Below, piece by piece: positions 47,116 through 56,926 of a stretch of 64,000 bases of DNA. This DNA comes from Actinomycetales bacterium (GTDB lineage: Bacteria; Actinomycetota; Actinomycetes; Actinomycetales; Dermatophilaceae). Both the position numbers and the translations under genes were made by a program. The stretch covers positions 248,001 to 312,000 of the forward strand of contig JADJTP010000001.1 of assembly GCA_016711095.1 (NCBI GenBank), read 5' to 3'. Position 1 is the first letter of the stretch; each line of letters starts with the position of its first letter. The notes under the pieces are model-generated. The model was not told the origin of the DNA, made no database searches, and was given only the letters and a program-made list of their open reading frames with translations.

Positions 47116-49407
47116 ATGCTCTCCATCAGCCCCGCCGCGAGCGATATTGCCCTTGAGGGCAACAATCTTGTTCTCGTCATCGTCGTTCTGGTGATCGGCC
47201 TCATCGCACTCGTCATGGGCGCGATCTTCCGGGCCGAGGTGCTACGTGCCGATAGCGGGACCGACAACATGCGGACCATTGCCGCAGCGGTGGAGGAGGG
47301 TGCGCAGGCCTATCTTGCTCGGCAGTTCAAGACGCTCGCCCCCTTCGTCGTCCTGGTCTTCTTCCTTTTGTGGCTGCTGCCGGCCGATACGAGTATCAAG
47401 ATCGGCCGCTCGGTGTTCTTCGTCGTCGGCGCCGTCTTCTCGGCGATGATCGGCTACTTCGGCATGTCGCTGGCCGTGAAGGCCAACGTCCGGGTGGCGT
47501 CTGCCGCCCGGCAGGGAGATCGGGCGCTGGGGATGCGGATCGCCTTCCGCACCGGTGGCACCGTCGGCATGGCGACCGTGGGCCTGGGCCTGCTCGGAGC
47601 CTCCGTCGTCGTGCTCGCGTACAAGGGCGAAGCGCCCAAGGTGCTTGAAGGTTTCGGTTTCGGCGCCGCGCTGCTCGCGATGTTCATGAGGGTCGGCGGC
47701 GGCATCTTCACCAAGGCCGCCGACGTCGGCGCTGACCTCGTCGGCAAGGTGGAGGCCGGCATCCCCGAGGACGACCCGCGCAACGCGGCGACCATCGCCG
47801 ACAACGTGGGTGACAACGTCGGCGACTGCGCCGGCATGGCGGCCGACCTCTTCGAGTCGTATGCCGTCACCCTGGTCGCGGCGCTCATCCTCGGCTCGGT
47901 CGCCCTCGGCGTCACCGGGCTGGTCTTCCCCCTCATCGTCCCGGCCATCGGCGCCGTCACGGCGATCATCGGGGTCTACATCACCAGGGTGCGGGGCAAC
48001 GAAAGCGGGCTGACCGCCATCAACCGCGGCTTCTACATCTCGGCGGCCATCTCCGGGGTGCTGTCGCTCATCGCCGCTTTCGTCTACCTGCCTCAGTCGA
48101 CCGATGCCGCGAACACCGGTGTCGTCATTGAGGGGCTCCGCCAGCGGGCGACCCTCGCGGTCCTGCTTGGCATTGTCCTGGCTGGCATCATCCTCTGGCT
48201 CACCGGTCACTTCACCGGCACCCACGCCAGCCCGACCAACGACGTGGCCCGGACTTCCCTCACCGGCGCAGCCACCGTCATCCTCGCCGGCATCGGCGTG
48301 GGGTTCGAGTCGGCGGTCTACACGGCGGTCATCATCGGCGCCGCCGTCTACGGTGCGTTCACGCTCGGCGGCGGCTCGGCGATATTGGCCCTCTTCTTCA
48401 TCGCGTTGGCCGGCTGCGGTCTGCTCACGACGGTCGGTGTGATCGTCGCGATGGACACCTTCGGCCCGGTGTCCGACAACGCCCAGGGCATCGCCGAGAT
48501 GTCCAAAGACATCGACGCCGACGGAGCCCGCATCCTCACCGACCTCGACGCCGTGGGCAACACGACGAAGGCGATCACCAAGGGGATCGCGATTGCGACG
48601 GCGGTTCTTGCGGCGACCGCGCTGTTCGGGTCCTTCACCGACGCCTGGTCGCAGGCAGCAGGCGATCTCGGAGCCACGACGACGGCGGACCTGCCGTTCT
48701 CGTTCGTCACCGAGATCGTCTCCCCGGTCACGCTCGTCGGGGCCCTGCTCGGCGCCTCGGTTGTCTTCCTCTTCTCCGGCCTGGCCATCAACGCGGTGAC
48801 TCGCGCGGCCGGGGCGATCATCTTCGAGGTGCGTCGCCAGATCCGGGACATCCCCGGGATCATGGAAGGCACGACCAAACCCGAATACGGCAAGGTCGTC
48901 GACATCTGCACCCGGGACTCGCTGCGTGAACTGGCGACCCCCGGCCTGCTTGCCGCGCTCACCCCGATCATCGTCGGCTTCGGGCTGGGCATCGGCGCAC
49001 TGGCCGGTTTCCTCGCCGGGGCGATCACCTCCGGCTGCCTCATGGCCGTCTTCCTCGCCAACTCCGGCGGGTCGTGGGACAACGCCAAGAAGATCGTCGA
49101 GGATGGCGCGCACGGCGGCAAGGGGTCTGAGGCGCACGCCGCGACGGTGATCGGCGACACTGTCGGGGACCCGTTCAAGGACACCGCCGGCCCCGCGATC
49201 AACCCGCTGCTCAAGGTGATGAACCTCGTGTCGCTGCTCATCGCCCCCGCCATCGTCGGCCTCACCATCGGGTCGGGCGCCAACAACGGCATCCGCATCG
49301 GGATCGCCCTGGTCGCGCTGGCGATCGTCGTCGGAGCGGTCACTGTGACCAAGCGCCGCCACATCTCGATCGAGGGACACGAGTCGGTGCACGTCGTCTT
49401 CGAGTGA
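47116..49407 (+). CDS. hppA: Membrane-bound proton-translocating pyrophosphatase, K+-independent
   Basis: 763 residues, about 16 membrane helices. KAADVGADLVGKVEAGIPEDDPRN is the pyrophosphate site; DNVGDNVGDCAGMAADLFES follows. GNTTKAITKG carries the Lys that marks K+-independent H+-PPases (Ala in K+-dependent ones). It hydrolyses PPi to pump protons. The ATG is preceded by AAGGAGGA, one of the strongest ribosome sites in the window. A GGCGGCGAC/GCGCCGCC hairpin precedes it. Confidence 0.95.
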   Translation: MLSISPAASDIALEGNNLVLVIVVLVIGLIALVMGAIFRAEVLRADSGTDNMRTIAAAVEEGAQAYLARQFKTLAPFVVLVFFLLWLLPADTSIKIGRSVFFVVGAVFSAMIGYFGMSLAVKANVRVASAARQGDRALGMRIAFRTGGTVGMATVGLGLLGASVVVLAYKGEAPKVLEGFGFGAALLAMFMRVGGGIFTKAADVGADLVGKVEAGIPEDDPRNAATIADNVGDNVGDCAGMAADLFESYAVTLVAALILGSVALGVTGLVFPLIVPAIGAVTAIIGVYITRVRGNESGLTAINRGFYISAAISGVLSLIAAFVYLPQSTDAANTGVVIEGLRQRATLAVLLGIVLAGIILWLTGHFTGTHASPTNDVARTSLTGAATVILAGIGVGFESAVYTAVIIGAAVYGAFTLGGGSAILALFFIALAGCGLLTTVGVIVAMDTFGPVSDNAQGIAEMSKDIDADGARILTDLDAVGNTTKAITKGIAIATAVLAATALFGSFTDAWSQAAGDLGATTTADLPFSFVTEIVSPVTLVGALLGASVVFLFSGLAINAVTRAAGAIIFEVRRQIRDIPGIMEGTTKPEYGKVVDICTRDSLRELATPGLLAALTPIIVGFGLGIGALAGFLAGAITSGCLMAVFLANSGGSWDNAKKIVEDGAHGGKGSEAHAATVIGDTVGDPFKDTAGPAINPLLKVMNLVSLLIAPAIVGLTIGSGANNGIRIGIALVALAIVVGAVTVTKRRHISIEGHESVHVVFE

Positions 49408-49423
49408 GCACACTCGATCAACC

Positions 49424-49453
49424 GGAGGGCCGTCCCGCTTGGGGCGGCCCTCC
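49424..49453. terminator. Bidirectional terminator after hppA
   Basis: GGAGGGCCG / CGGCCCTCC with a 12-nt loop, between the convergent hppA and methyltransferase genes. Confidence 0.75.
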
Positions 49454-49460
49454 GTCCTCG

Positions 49461-50351
49461 TCAGAGGGGCTTGCGCGCTCGCACGAAGGCGCTGGCAAAG
49501 GCTCCGTCAAGGGCGTCGACCGCGGCGTGGACATCGAAGCCCGGCGGCAGCTGCGTCGGGTCGAGCCCGGCCGCAAGATCCTTCAGGTCCGCCCGGCTGT
49601 AGGAGCGGGTCACCTCGACACTCGCCTGCTGGAAGCCGGCCCGCTCCAGTCGCACCACATAGTCGGAGTCCAGGAGCGCGCCGCTCACACACCCGGTCCA
49701 TAGCCCGACGACGCCGACGAGCGCGTCGGGGATCGGATGCAGCAGCACGATGTCGCTCACCGCGAACCGCCCGCCCGGACGCAAGACCCGAAACGCCTCG
49801 GCGAGCACCTGATCCTTGTCGGGCGCGAGGTTGACCACGCAGTTGGAGATGACGATGTCGACCGACGCGTCGCCTAGCGGCACATCCTCGATCGTCCCGA
49901 GGATGAACTCGGCATTCGTTACACCAGCCTCGGCCTGGTTGCGCCGCGCCAACTCAAGCATCTCCGGTGTCATGTCCAACCCGTATGCCGTGCCGTCGGG
50001 CCCGACCCGCCGCGCCGACAGCAGGACATCAAGGCCGCCTCCGGAGCCGAGATCGAGCACGTCGTCGCCGGGCGCGAGATCGGCCAACGCGGTGGGGTTG
50101 CCGCAGCCGAGCGAGGCCACGAGGGCGCCTCCGGAGGGGGCGTCGCCGACGGCATACAGATCCCTGGTGATGGGGTCGGCGCCAGCAGCGCCAGCAGTGG
50201 CGCCCTCGGCGCCGCAGCACGAGCCGCCGCCGCAGCACGAGCCTGCGGCGGCTCCGGTTCCCTCGAGCAGGTCCAGGGTGCTGCGGGCGGCGCTCGCATA
50301 GCGTTCGCGGACGGCCTCGCGGACCTGGTCGTCGGAGGACAGCGGCAACAT
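49461..50351 (-). CDS. Arsenite methyltransferase-like protein (ArsM family)
   Basis: 296 residues from ATG 50351 behind AAGGAG. GSCCGGGSCCG (vicinal Cys), LDLGSGGGLDVLLSARRVGP (SAM site), SNCVVNLAPDK with the catalytic Cys, and GCVSGALL near the C-terminus give the ArsM pattern. Divergent from an ArsR repressor that shares a strong operator, consistent with metalloid-induced expression. No arsenite pump in view. Confidence 0.82.
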   Translation of the reverse strand: MLPLSSDDQVREAVRERYASAARSTLDLLEGTGAAAGSCCGGGSCCGAEGATAGAAGADPITRDLYAVGDAPSGGALVASLGCGNPTALADLAPGDDVLDLGSGGGLDVLLSARRVGPDGTAYGLDMTPEMLELARRNQAEAGVTNAEFILGTIEDVPLGDASVDIVISNCVVNLAPDKDQVLAEAFRVLRPGGRFAVSDIVLLHPIPDALVGVVGLWTGCVSGALLDSDYVVRLERAGFQQASVEVTRSYSRADLKDLAAGLDPTQLPPGFDVHAAVDALDGAFASAFVRARKPL

Positions 50352-50371
50352 GATGGCTCCTTGGTTAGATG

Positions 50372-50407
50372 GATATCTAATCAGATGATGCGCCTTGATT
50401 AGATATC
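50372..50407. promoter_or_regulatory. ArsR/SmtB-type operator
   Basis: Perfect 12-bp inverted repeat GATATCTAATCA (50372-50383) / TGATTAGATATC (50396-50407) with a 12-nt spacer, between the divergent arsM-like and arsR genes. AT-rich islands of this form are the usual ArsR sites. Confidence 0.8.
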
Positions 50408-50422
50408 TGTCAAGATAGGCCC

Positions 50423-50833
50423 ATGGCGACGACGACGATCGAGGTGGGAACCCGGCCGGACGCGGACGGGCAGGCGCAGCCCACGCCCTGTTGCGTCTTG
50501 GCGAGCACTCCGCTCGGGGCCGAGGAAGCGGCCCGGATCGCACCCATGTTCAAGGCCCTCGGTGACCCGGTGCGCCTTCGCCTGGTCGCCCTCATCGCCG
50601 CCGGCACCGAGGCGTGCGTCTGCGACCTGGTCGGGGCGTTCCCGCTGTCGGCCCCGACGATCAGCCACCACCTCAAGGTGCTGCGCGACGCCGGACTGGT
50701 CACGGCCCAGCGGCGAGGCACCTGGGTCTTCTATCGAGTACGCCCGGAGGTCCTGGCCCTGCTCAGCCGCCTGCTCGGCGAGGCGCGATCGCCGATCGAA
50801 CTCGCGGCCGAGGCAGCGGAGGGCACGGCATAG
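50423..50833 (+). CDS. arsR: ArsR-family metalloregulator
   Basis: 136 residues. Winged helix: MFKALGDPVRLRLVALIAAG, ACVCDLVGAFPLSAPTISHHLKVLRDAGLV. The CVC pair in the recognition-helix region is the classic As(III) site; a further CC lies in the N-terminal tail (TPCCVLAS), so a third ligand is plausible. Represses itself and the divergent gene. Confidence 0.9.
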   Translation: MATTTIEVGTRPDADGQAQPTPCCVLASTPLGAEEAARIAPMFKALGDPVRLRLVALIAAGTEACVCDLVGAFPLSAPTISHHLKVLRDAGLVTAQRRGTWVFYRVRPEVLALLSRLLGEARSPIELAAEAAEGTA

Positions 50834-50842
50834 GGTGGCGCC

Positions 50843-52345
50843 GTGAGCCCGACGCCGATCCCTGATACCGCGCTGCTGACCCGCCTGCGCGCCGATCTCG
50901 CCGCCGCGGCATACACGGTCGACGGCGTCGACACGGCGCTCGGCCCGGTCGCCGCCGGAGCGTTGCATCGCGAACAGCGTCTACCGGCCGACCTCGCGAC
51001 CCGGGGCAGCTCTGAGCCGGTGGCCGTCCTCGTGCGGCTTCTTGCCCTCGGCTTCCCGGTCGCCTGGGACGACGCCGACCGCGCCTTGCCGACCCTGCGT
51101 GCCGACGGCGCGGCTGCACTCGGGCTCGCCCGGGCCGAAGGCGCCGACCTACGGGCGACCTGCGACCTGCGCCCGTATGCCGCCGACGGCGACCAATGGT
51201 GGGTCGCTTCGGACCTCTCCGAGATCGCCACCGGGGCACCGTTGGCCGAGACGCATGTCTTGGGCATCGGGAACGCCTCGACGACCCTCGCCGAGTGGAC
51301 GATCCGCCGACCGGCGCGCCGGGCTCTGGACATCGGGGTTGGCAGCGCCGTCCAGTCGCTGCATCTGGCCGCCCACTGCCAAGACATCGTCGGGACCGAC
51401 CTCTCCGCGCGGGCGCTGGCGTTTGCCCGCTTCAACGCCGCGCTCAATGGCTTGGACATCCACCTGCGCGAGGGGAGCCTGCTGGATCCTGTTGCGGGGG
51501 AGCGCTTCGACCTCGTCGTCAGCAATCCGCCGTTCGTCATCACCCCCCGCTCCGGGGATGTCCCGCGCTACGAATACCGCGACGGCGGTCTCGTCGGCGA
51601 CGGTGTCGTCGAGGCGCTCGTCCGTGAGGTCGGCGCTCATCTTGAGCCCGGCGGCGTCGCCCAGTTCCTTGGCAACTGGGAGATCCGCCGCGGTGCCCAG
51701 TGGCGCGAGCGGTGGCGCGAATGGCTGGCCGGCTCGGCGCTGGACGCCTGGGTCATCCAACGCGACGTCCAGGACCCGGCGGAGTATGCCGAGTTGTGGG
51801 CTCGCGATGCCGGCGCCCGCTCGGGGGCAGGGCCGACCAGTTTCGAGCACCTGTATGCCGCCTGGCTCGCAGATTTCGCCGACCGCGACGTCGAGGGGAT
51901 CGGTTTCGGCATCGTCACCCTCCAATGCCCCAGCATCGACCGGGAGAGCTGGGTCGAGCTTGACGAGGTGGCCGGCCCGGTCGCCCCCGGGGTCGGGCAC
52001 GCGATCGACGCCGGCCTGCGGGCTCGCACGGCGCTCGCGGAGGGCGGGCCGGCATACCTGCTCGAGACCGCCTGGACGGTAGCCCCCGACGTCACCGAGG
52101 AGCGCCACAGCGTCCCTGGGGCACCGGACCCCGCGGTGATCCTCGCTCGGCAGGGCGCAGGTTTGCGCCGGGTGATCCAGCTCGACACCGTGACGGCCGG
52201 CCTGCTCGGGGTGTGCGACGGCACGCTGACGGCCCGGGCGGGCCTGGATGCCATCTCGCACCTACTGGACACCGATCCGGAGCAGACGGCGGCGGGCGCC
52301 CTGCCCGCGTTGAGCGCCCTGGTCCGCGACGGCTTCCTGCGCTGA
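50843..52345 (+). CDS. Class I SAM-dependent methyltransferase with NPPF motif
   Basis: 500 residues. The N-terminal third is an uncharacterised domain. The central Rossmann domain has ALDIGVGSAVQSLHLA and DLVVSNPPFVITPR, the NPPF motif of N-methyltransferases acting on adenine or glutamine (HemK/RsmC group). GGVAQFLGNWEI follows. The C-terminal 150 residues are unassigned. Substrate unknown; rRNA or protein are likeliest. Confidence 0.75.
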   Translation: MSPTPIPDTALLTRLRADLAAAAYTVDGVDTALGPVAAGALHREQRLPADLATRGSSEPVAVLVRLLALGFPVAWDDADRALPTLRADGAAALGLARAEGADLRATCDLRPYAADGDQWWVASDLSEIATGAPLAETHVLGIGNASTTLAEWTIRRPARRALDIGVGSAVQSLHLAAHCQDIVGTDLSARALAFARFNAALNGLDIHLREGSLLDPVAGERFDLVVSNPPFVITPRSGDVPRYEYRDGGLVGDGVVEALVREVGAHLEPGGVAQFLGNWEIRRGAQWRERWREWLAGSALDAWVIQRDVQDPAEYAELWARDAGARSGAGPTSFEHLYAAWLADFADRDVEGIGFGIVTLQCPSIDRESWVELDEVAGPVAPGVGHAIDAGLRARTALAEGGPAYLLETAWTVAPDVTEERHSVPGAPDPAVILARQGAGLRRVIQLDTVTAGLLGVCDGTLTARAGLDAISHLLDTDPEQTAAGALPALSALVRDGFLR

Positions 52346-52362
52346 GCGGCAGATATCCACTT

Positions 52363-52382
52363 GTGAGTGAGTGCTCACTCAC
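52363..52382. promoter_or_regulatory. TetR operator palindrome
   Basis: GTGAGTGAG, TG, CTCACTCAC: perfect 9-bp arms 13 bp upstream of the tetR ATG. Strongly suggests autoregulation and control of the downstream ABC exporter. Confidence 0.75.
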
Positions 52383-52395
52383 TTACACTCGCCGG

Positions 52396-53013
52396 ATGGG
52401 CAGGATAGATGAACGCGGAGCAGGCCGGGCGCCCGCCCTCGCGCCTGCCGACCGGCGGGCCGCCCTGATCGCGGCGGCCGTGCCCCTGATCACCGAGCGC
52501 GGCTTCGACGTGTCGACCAGAGAACTCGCCGATGCAGCGGGCGTCGCCCAAGGCACGATCTTCCGGGTGTTCGACTGCAAGGACGATCTCGTCCTGGCAG
52601 CCGCCCGCAGCGTCTTCGCTCGCACCGACCACCTCGACGAGCTCAGGGCCGTCGACCCACACCTACCGCTGGATCGCCGGCTTGTCGAGATCGTCCGGAT
52701 CTGGCAGGGCGTGCTGGGCCGAATGACCGCGGTGTTCCACGCCTTCCGCGGGCCGACCGAACGAGAGCGGCTCGGTGACCCGCATGCTCTCGTCGACACC
52801 GACGTCATCGCCCAGGCCGACGCCATCGTTGCCGGCCTGCTCGAGCCCGACGCAGACCACCTGACCACGTCCGTGTCCGACGTCGTGCAGCTCATCGCCG
52901 CGCTCGTCATGGCCAGCGTGCATCCCATGCAACAGGACGGCCCGCTGACCACCCCCGAACGCCTCGTCGCCGTGCTGTTGCACGGCGTGCACACACCTGA
53001 CCAGCACACCTGA
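52396..53013 (+). CDS. TetR-family regulator upstream of an ABC exporter
   Basis: 205 residues. Helix-turn-helix GFDVSTRELADAAGVAQGTIFRVFDCKDDL. The last codons lie in a 13-bp tandem repeat array (52992-53056), so the C-terminal HTPDQHT is repeat-encoded. Immediately precedes the two exporter genes and likely represses them. Confidence 0.85.
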   Translation: MGRIDERGAGRAPALAPADRRAALIAAAVPLITERGFDVSTRELADAAGVAQGTIFRVFDCKDDLVLAAARSVFARTDHLDELRAVDPHLPLDRRLVEIVRIWQGVLGRMTAVFHAFRGPTERERLGDPHALVDTDVIAQADAIVAGLLEPDADHLTTSVSDVVQLIAALVMASVHPMQQDGPLTTPERLVAVLLHGVHTPDQHT

Positions 53014-53056
53014 CCAGCACACCTGACCAGCACACCTGACCAGCTCACTTGACCAG
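52992..53056. repeat. 13-bp tandem repeat, five units
   Basis: CACACCTGACCAG four times exactly, then CTCACTTGACCAG. Each unit contains TGA. The tetR stop is in the second unit. Copy-number change would shift the tetR C-terminus and the leader length of the exporter gene. Confidence 0.95.
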
Positions 53057-53088
53057 CACGGCATACCGACCGACAGGAAGCCCCGCCC

Positions 53089-54825
53089 ATGCTCTGGCGC
53101 CTCATCCGCCCACGACTCGCGCAGCACCGCGTCGCGATCGTGCTCATCGTCGCGCTCCAACTCGTGAGCACGATCGCCTCGCTGTATCTGCCCAACCTCA
53201 ACGGCGACATCATCGATCAGGGAGTCGCCCTCGGAGACACCGGCTACATCCTGCGCACCGGCGGGTGGATGCTCGCGATCAGCCTCGTCCAGATCGCGGC
53301 GAGCGTGTATGCCGTGTATCTCGCGGCCCACACGTCGATGGCCTTCGGGCGCGACGCCCGCGCCGAGGTCTTCCATCGGGTCGCCGATTTCTCCGCGCGG
53401 GAGGTCGCCCAGTTCGGGGCGCCGACGCTCATCAGCCGCACGACCAACGACGTGCAGCAGGTGCAGATGGTTGTCTTCATGACGCTGGCGATGATGGTCG
53501 GCGCCCCGATCATGATGGTCGGCGGCGTCATCATGGCGCTGCGCACGGACGCGGGGCTGTCCTGGCTGGTCGCGGTGGCCGTCCCCGTCCTGGCCCTGGC
53601 GATCGCTCTCATCCTGCGCCGCATGCTCCCGCAGTTCCGGGTGATGCAGGACTCGATCGACTCGGTCAACCGGATCCTGCGCGAGCAGATCACCGGCATC
53701 CGGGTCGTACGCGCCTTCGTGCGAGAGCCGTTCGAGGAGAGGCGCTTTGCGGTCGCCAACGGCTCGCTCACCGGAGCCTCGCTGTCGGTCGGCCGGCTCA
53801 TGTCGATCGTCTTCCCGCTTGTCATGTTCATCCTCAACGTCTCGACCGTGGCCGTGCTGTGGTTCGGCGCCCATCGGGTCGAGCAGGGTGACATGCAGGT
53901 CGGTGCCCTCACCGCGTTCATCTCCTACCTCATGCAGATCCTCATGTCGGTGATGATGGCGACGATGATGTCGATGATGCTTCCGCGCGCCGCGGTGTCG
54001 GCCGAGCGGATCATGGCGGTCCTTGACACCCACTCCAGCGTCCTTCGGTCCCAGACGCCGGTCACTGCCCTGGCAAGCCCGAGCGACGTCATCTTCGACG
54101 GCGTCGACTTCCACTACCCGGGTGCCGAGCATTCGGTGCTGCGCGATCTGAGTTTCCACGCCCGCCCCGGTGAGACCACCGCCATCATCGGCTCGACGGG
54201 CGCCGGCAAGACGACCCTCGTCGGGCTCATCCCGCGTCTCTTCGATGCCACCAAGGGCCGCGTCCTGGTCGGCGGCGTCGACGTGCGCGAGGCCGACCTC
54301 GACGCATTGTGGTCGCGCATCGGCCTCGTCCCGCAGAAGCCCTACCTGTTCTCTGGCACTGTCGCGTCCACCCTGCGTTACGGCAACCCCGAAGCCACCG
54401 ACGATCAGCTGTGGGAGGCCCTGCGCATCGCCCAGGCCGCCGACTTCGTGCGCGTGATGGACGGCGGCCTCGACGCGCCGATCGCCCAGGGGGGCACCAA
54501 CGTCTCCGGCGGCCAGCGCCAGCGCCTGGCCATCGCCCGGGCGCTCGTGCGCCGACCCGAGGTCTATCTCTTCGACGACTCCTTCTCTGCGCTCGACGTG
54601 GCCACCGATGCCCGGCTGCGCTCGGCGCTCGCCGCTGTCACCCGCGAGGCGACCGTCATCGTCGTGGCCCAACGGGTCTCGACGATCATCGACGCCGACC
54701 AGATCATCGTCCTGGACGACGGGCGGATCGTCGGGCGCGGGCGGCATACCGAGCTCTTGGAATCGTGTCCCACCTATCAGGAGATCGTCGTGTCGCAGCG
54801 AGCTGCCGAGGAGGTGTCGGCATGA
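53089..54825 (+). CDS. ABC exporter half-transporter with degenerate catalytic site
   Basis: 578 residues: six membrane helices, then an ATPase with STGAGKTTLVGLI (Walker A), NVSGGQRQRLAIARAL (signature) and VYLFDDSFSALD (Walker B). The catalytic Glu after Walker B is Asp here (FDD in place of DE), as in the inactive site of heterodimeric exporters such as TM287/288. An AGGAAG site precedes the ATG. ATGA overlap with its partner. Confidence 0.88.
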   Translation: MLWRLIRPRLAQHRVAIVLIVALQLVSTIASLYLPNLNGDIIDQGVALGDTGYILRTGGWMLAISLVQIAASVYAVYLAAHTSMAFGRDARAEVFHRVADFSAREVAQFGAPTLISRTTNDVQQVQMVVFMTLAMMVGAPIMMVGGVIMALRTDAGLSWLVAVAVPVLALAIALILRRMLPQFRVMQDSIDSVNRILREQITGIRVVRAFVREPFEERRFAVANGSLTGASLSVGRLMSIVFPLVMFILNVSTVAVLWFGAHRVEQGDMQVGALTAFISYLMQILMSVMMATMMSMMLPRAAVSAERIMAVLDTHSSVLRSQTPVTALASPSDVIFDGVDFHYPGAEHSVLRDLSFHARPGETTAIIGSTGAGKTTLVGLIPRLFDATKGRVLVGGVDVREADLDALWSRIGLVPQKPYLFSGTVASTLRYGNPEATDDQLWEALRIAQAADFVRVMDGGLDAPIAQGGTNVSGGQRQRLAIARALVRRPEVYLFDDSFSALDVATDARLRSALAAVTREATVIVVAQRVSTIIDADQIIVLDDGRIVGRGRHTELLESCPTYQEIVVSQRAAEEVSA

Positions 54826-56855
54826 GCGCCGAAGGTGTGAAGACCGCCGAGGAGAAGGCGGCCGACGCGCGCCGCGGACCCCGACGTCAAGCCGGCCCAC
54901 CCCACATGCAGATGGGTATGCCGGCCGAGAAGTCGATGTCGTTCGGCCCGTCTGCGCGTCGGCTGCTCGGCTGGCTCGCCCCCGACAGGCTCAAGGTGTG
55001 GCTCGTCGTCGCGCTCACCGTCGCCTCGGTCGTCCTCTCGGCGGTCGGCCCGAAAATCCTCGGCCGGGCCACCGACCTGATCTTCGCCGGCTTCCTCGGC
55101 GCCAAGATGCCCCCAGGAGCGACCAAGGAGCAGGTCATCACCGGGTTGCGGGCCCAGGGCGAGGACCGGATGGCCGACCTGTTGACCGGCGTGGACCTCG
55201 TCCCCGGCCGGGGTATCGACTTCACGGCGGTCGGGCAGGTGCTGCTGCTCGTCGTCGCGATCTACGTCGCGGCCGCCCTGCTCGCCTGGCTCGCCGGCTA
55301 TCTCCTGCAGGGGATCGTGCAGCGGACCATGTTCCGGATGCGCGAGTCGATCGAGGCCAAGCTCGGCCGTCTGCCGCTGGCCTACTTCGACAATCAGCCC
55401 CGCGGCGAGCTGCTCAGCCGGGTCACCAACGACCTCGACAACGTCTCCATGTCGTTGCAGCAGACGCTGTCTCAGCTGCTCACCTCGCTGCTGACGGTGC
55501 TGGCGGTGCTGGGGATGATGTTCTGGATCTCGTGGCTGCTGGCCCTCGTGGCCCTCGTGACGATCCCGCTGTCGATGCTCGTGACGATGGCGATCGCCAA
55601 ACGGAGCCAGAAGCTCTTCGTCCAGCAGTGGGCGGCCACCGGCCAGCTCAACGGGATCATCGAGGAGGCTTTCACCGGCCACCAACTCGTCAAGGTCTTC
55701 GGTCGTCAGCGCGAGGTGCAGGCCGACTTCGATCGCAAGAACGGCGAGCTTTTCGGGGCGGCCTTCGGGGCGCAGTTCGTCAGCGGCATCATCATGCCGG
55801 CGATGATGTTCATCGGGAACCTCAGCTATGTCGCCATCGCCGTCGTCGGCGGGCTGCGGGTGGCCTCAGGTCAGATCTCGCTCGGTGACGTGCAGGCCTT
55901 CATCCAATACTCCCGGCAGTTCACTCAGCCGCTCACCCAGGTCGCGTCGATGGCCAACCTCATGCAGTCGGGTGTCGCGTCGGCCGAGCGGGTCTTCGAG
56001 GTGCTCGACGCCGCCGAGCAGGAGCCGGATTCCGCCGGCACGGCATACCTGCAGGAAACCCACGGGAAGGTGAGTTTTGAGGGCGTCTCCTTCGCGTATG
56101 CCGCCGACCGCCCCCTCATCGAGCACCTCGACCTGGTCGTCGAGCCGGGGCACACCGTGGCCATCGTCGGGCCGACCGGCGCCGGCAAGACCACGCTGGT
56201 CAACCTCGTCATGCGCTTCTACGAGCTCGACGGTGGCCGGATCACCCTGGACGGTGTGGATATTCGGCAGCTGACTCGCAGCGATCTGCGCAGCCGGATC
56301 GGGATGGTCCTGCAGGACACCTGGCTGTTCGCCGGCACGATCCGCGAGAACATCGCCTACGGCCGCCCCGAGGCAACCGAGCAGGAGATCCTCGAGGCGG
56401 CGCGGGCGACCTATGTCGACCGGTTCGTGCACTCGCTACCCGACGGTTACGACACGGTCCTGGATGCCGAGGCGGGGAACCTGTCAGCCGGTGAGAAGCA
56501 GCTCGTGACCATCGCTCGGGCGTTCCTCGCCGACCCGGCCCTGCTGATCCTCGACGAGGCCACCTCGTCGGTCGACACCCGCACCGAGTTGCTGCTGCAG
56601 CATGCGATGCGGGCCCTGCGCTCGGATCGCACGTCCTTCGTCATCGCCCACCGGCTCTCAACGATCCGCGACGCCGACGTCATCCTCGTCATGGAGGCCG
56701 GGCGGATCGTCGAGCACGGCAGTCACGAACAGCTGCTCGCTCGCCACGGCGCCTACGCGCGGCTGTATGCCGCCCAGTTCTCCGGCGCCGCCGCCGAGTT
56801 GGACGAGTCGATGGCCGTGTCGAGCTCCGCGTCATCAGGGAGGCCGAGCACCTGA
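54822..56855 (+). CDS. ABC exporter half-transporter, partner subunit
   Basis: 677 residues, with a long hydrophilic N-terminus (PPHMQMGMPAEKSMSF) and an extracytoplasmic insertion of about 50 residues between helices 1 and 2. ATPase: PTGAGKTTLVNLV, LLILDEATSSVD with the catalytic Glu, but the signature is NLSAGEKQL in place of LSGGQ. The pair makes one competent ATP site and one degenerate site. Likely drug or lipid export; substrate unknown. Confidence 0.88.
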   Translation: MSAEGVKTAEEKAADARRGPRRQAGPPHMQMGMPAEKSMSFGPSARRLLGWLAPDRLKVWLVVALTVASVVLSAVGPKILGRATDLIFAGFLGAKMPPGATKEQVITGLRAQGEDRMADLLTGVDLVPGRGIDFTAVGQVLLLVVAIYVAAALLAWLAGYLLQGIVQRTMFRMRESIEAKLGRLPLAYFDNQPRGELLSRVTNDLDNVSMSLQQTLSQLLTSLLTVLAVLGMMFWISWLLALVALVTIPLSMLVTMAIAKRSQKLFVQQWAATGQLNGIIEEAFTGHQLVKVFGRQREVQADFDRKNGELFGAAFGAQFVSGIIMPAMMFIGNLSYVAIAVVGGLRVASGQISLGDVQAFIQYSRQFTQPLTQVASMANLMQSGVASAERVFEVLDAAEQEPDSAGTAYLQETHGKVSFEGVSFAYAADRPLIEHLDLVVEPGHTVAIVGPTGAGKTTLVNLVMRFYELDGGRITLDGVDIRQLTRSDLRSRIGMVLQDTWLFAGTIRENIAYGRPEATEQEILEAARATYVDRFVHSLPDGYDTVLDAEAGNLSAGEKQLVTIARAFLADPALLILDEATSSVDTRTELLLQHAMRALRSDRTSFVIAHRLSTIRDADVILVMEAGRIVEHGSHEQLLARHGAYARLYAAQFSGAAAELDESMAVSSSASSGRPST

Positions 56856-56926
56856 GGAGGGTGTCTCGTCGGTCACGTCCGCCGCCTCAACCCACCATCG
56901 CCCATGCCGGTGTGTCACCGTGGATC

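Noticed and set aside
47242..49413. 723-residue open frame antisense to hppA, nearly full length
   Set aside because: Long antisense frames arise from high GC at third positions. It has no motif, is rich in Asp/Arg/Gly, and hppA on the other strand is unmistakable.
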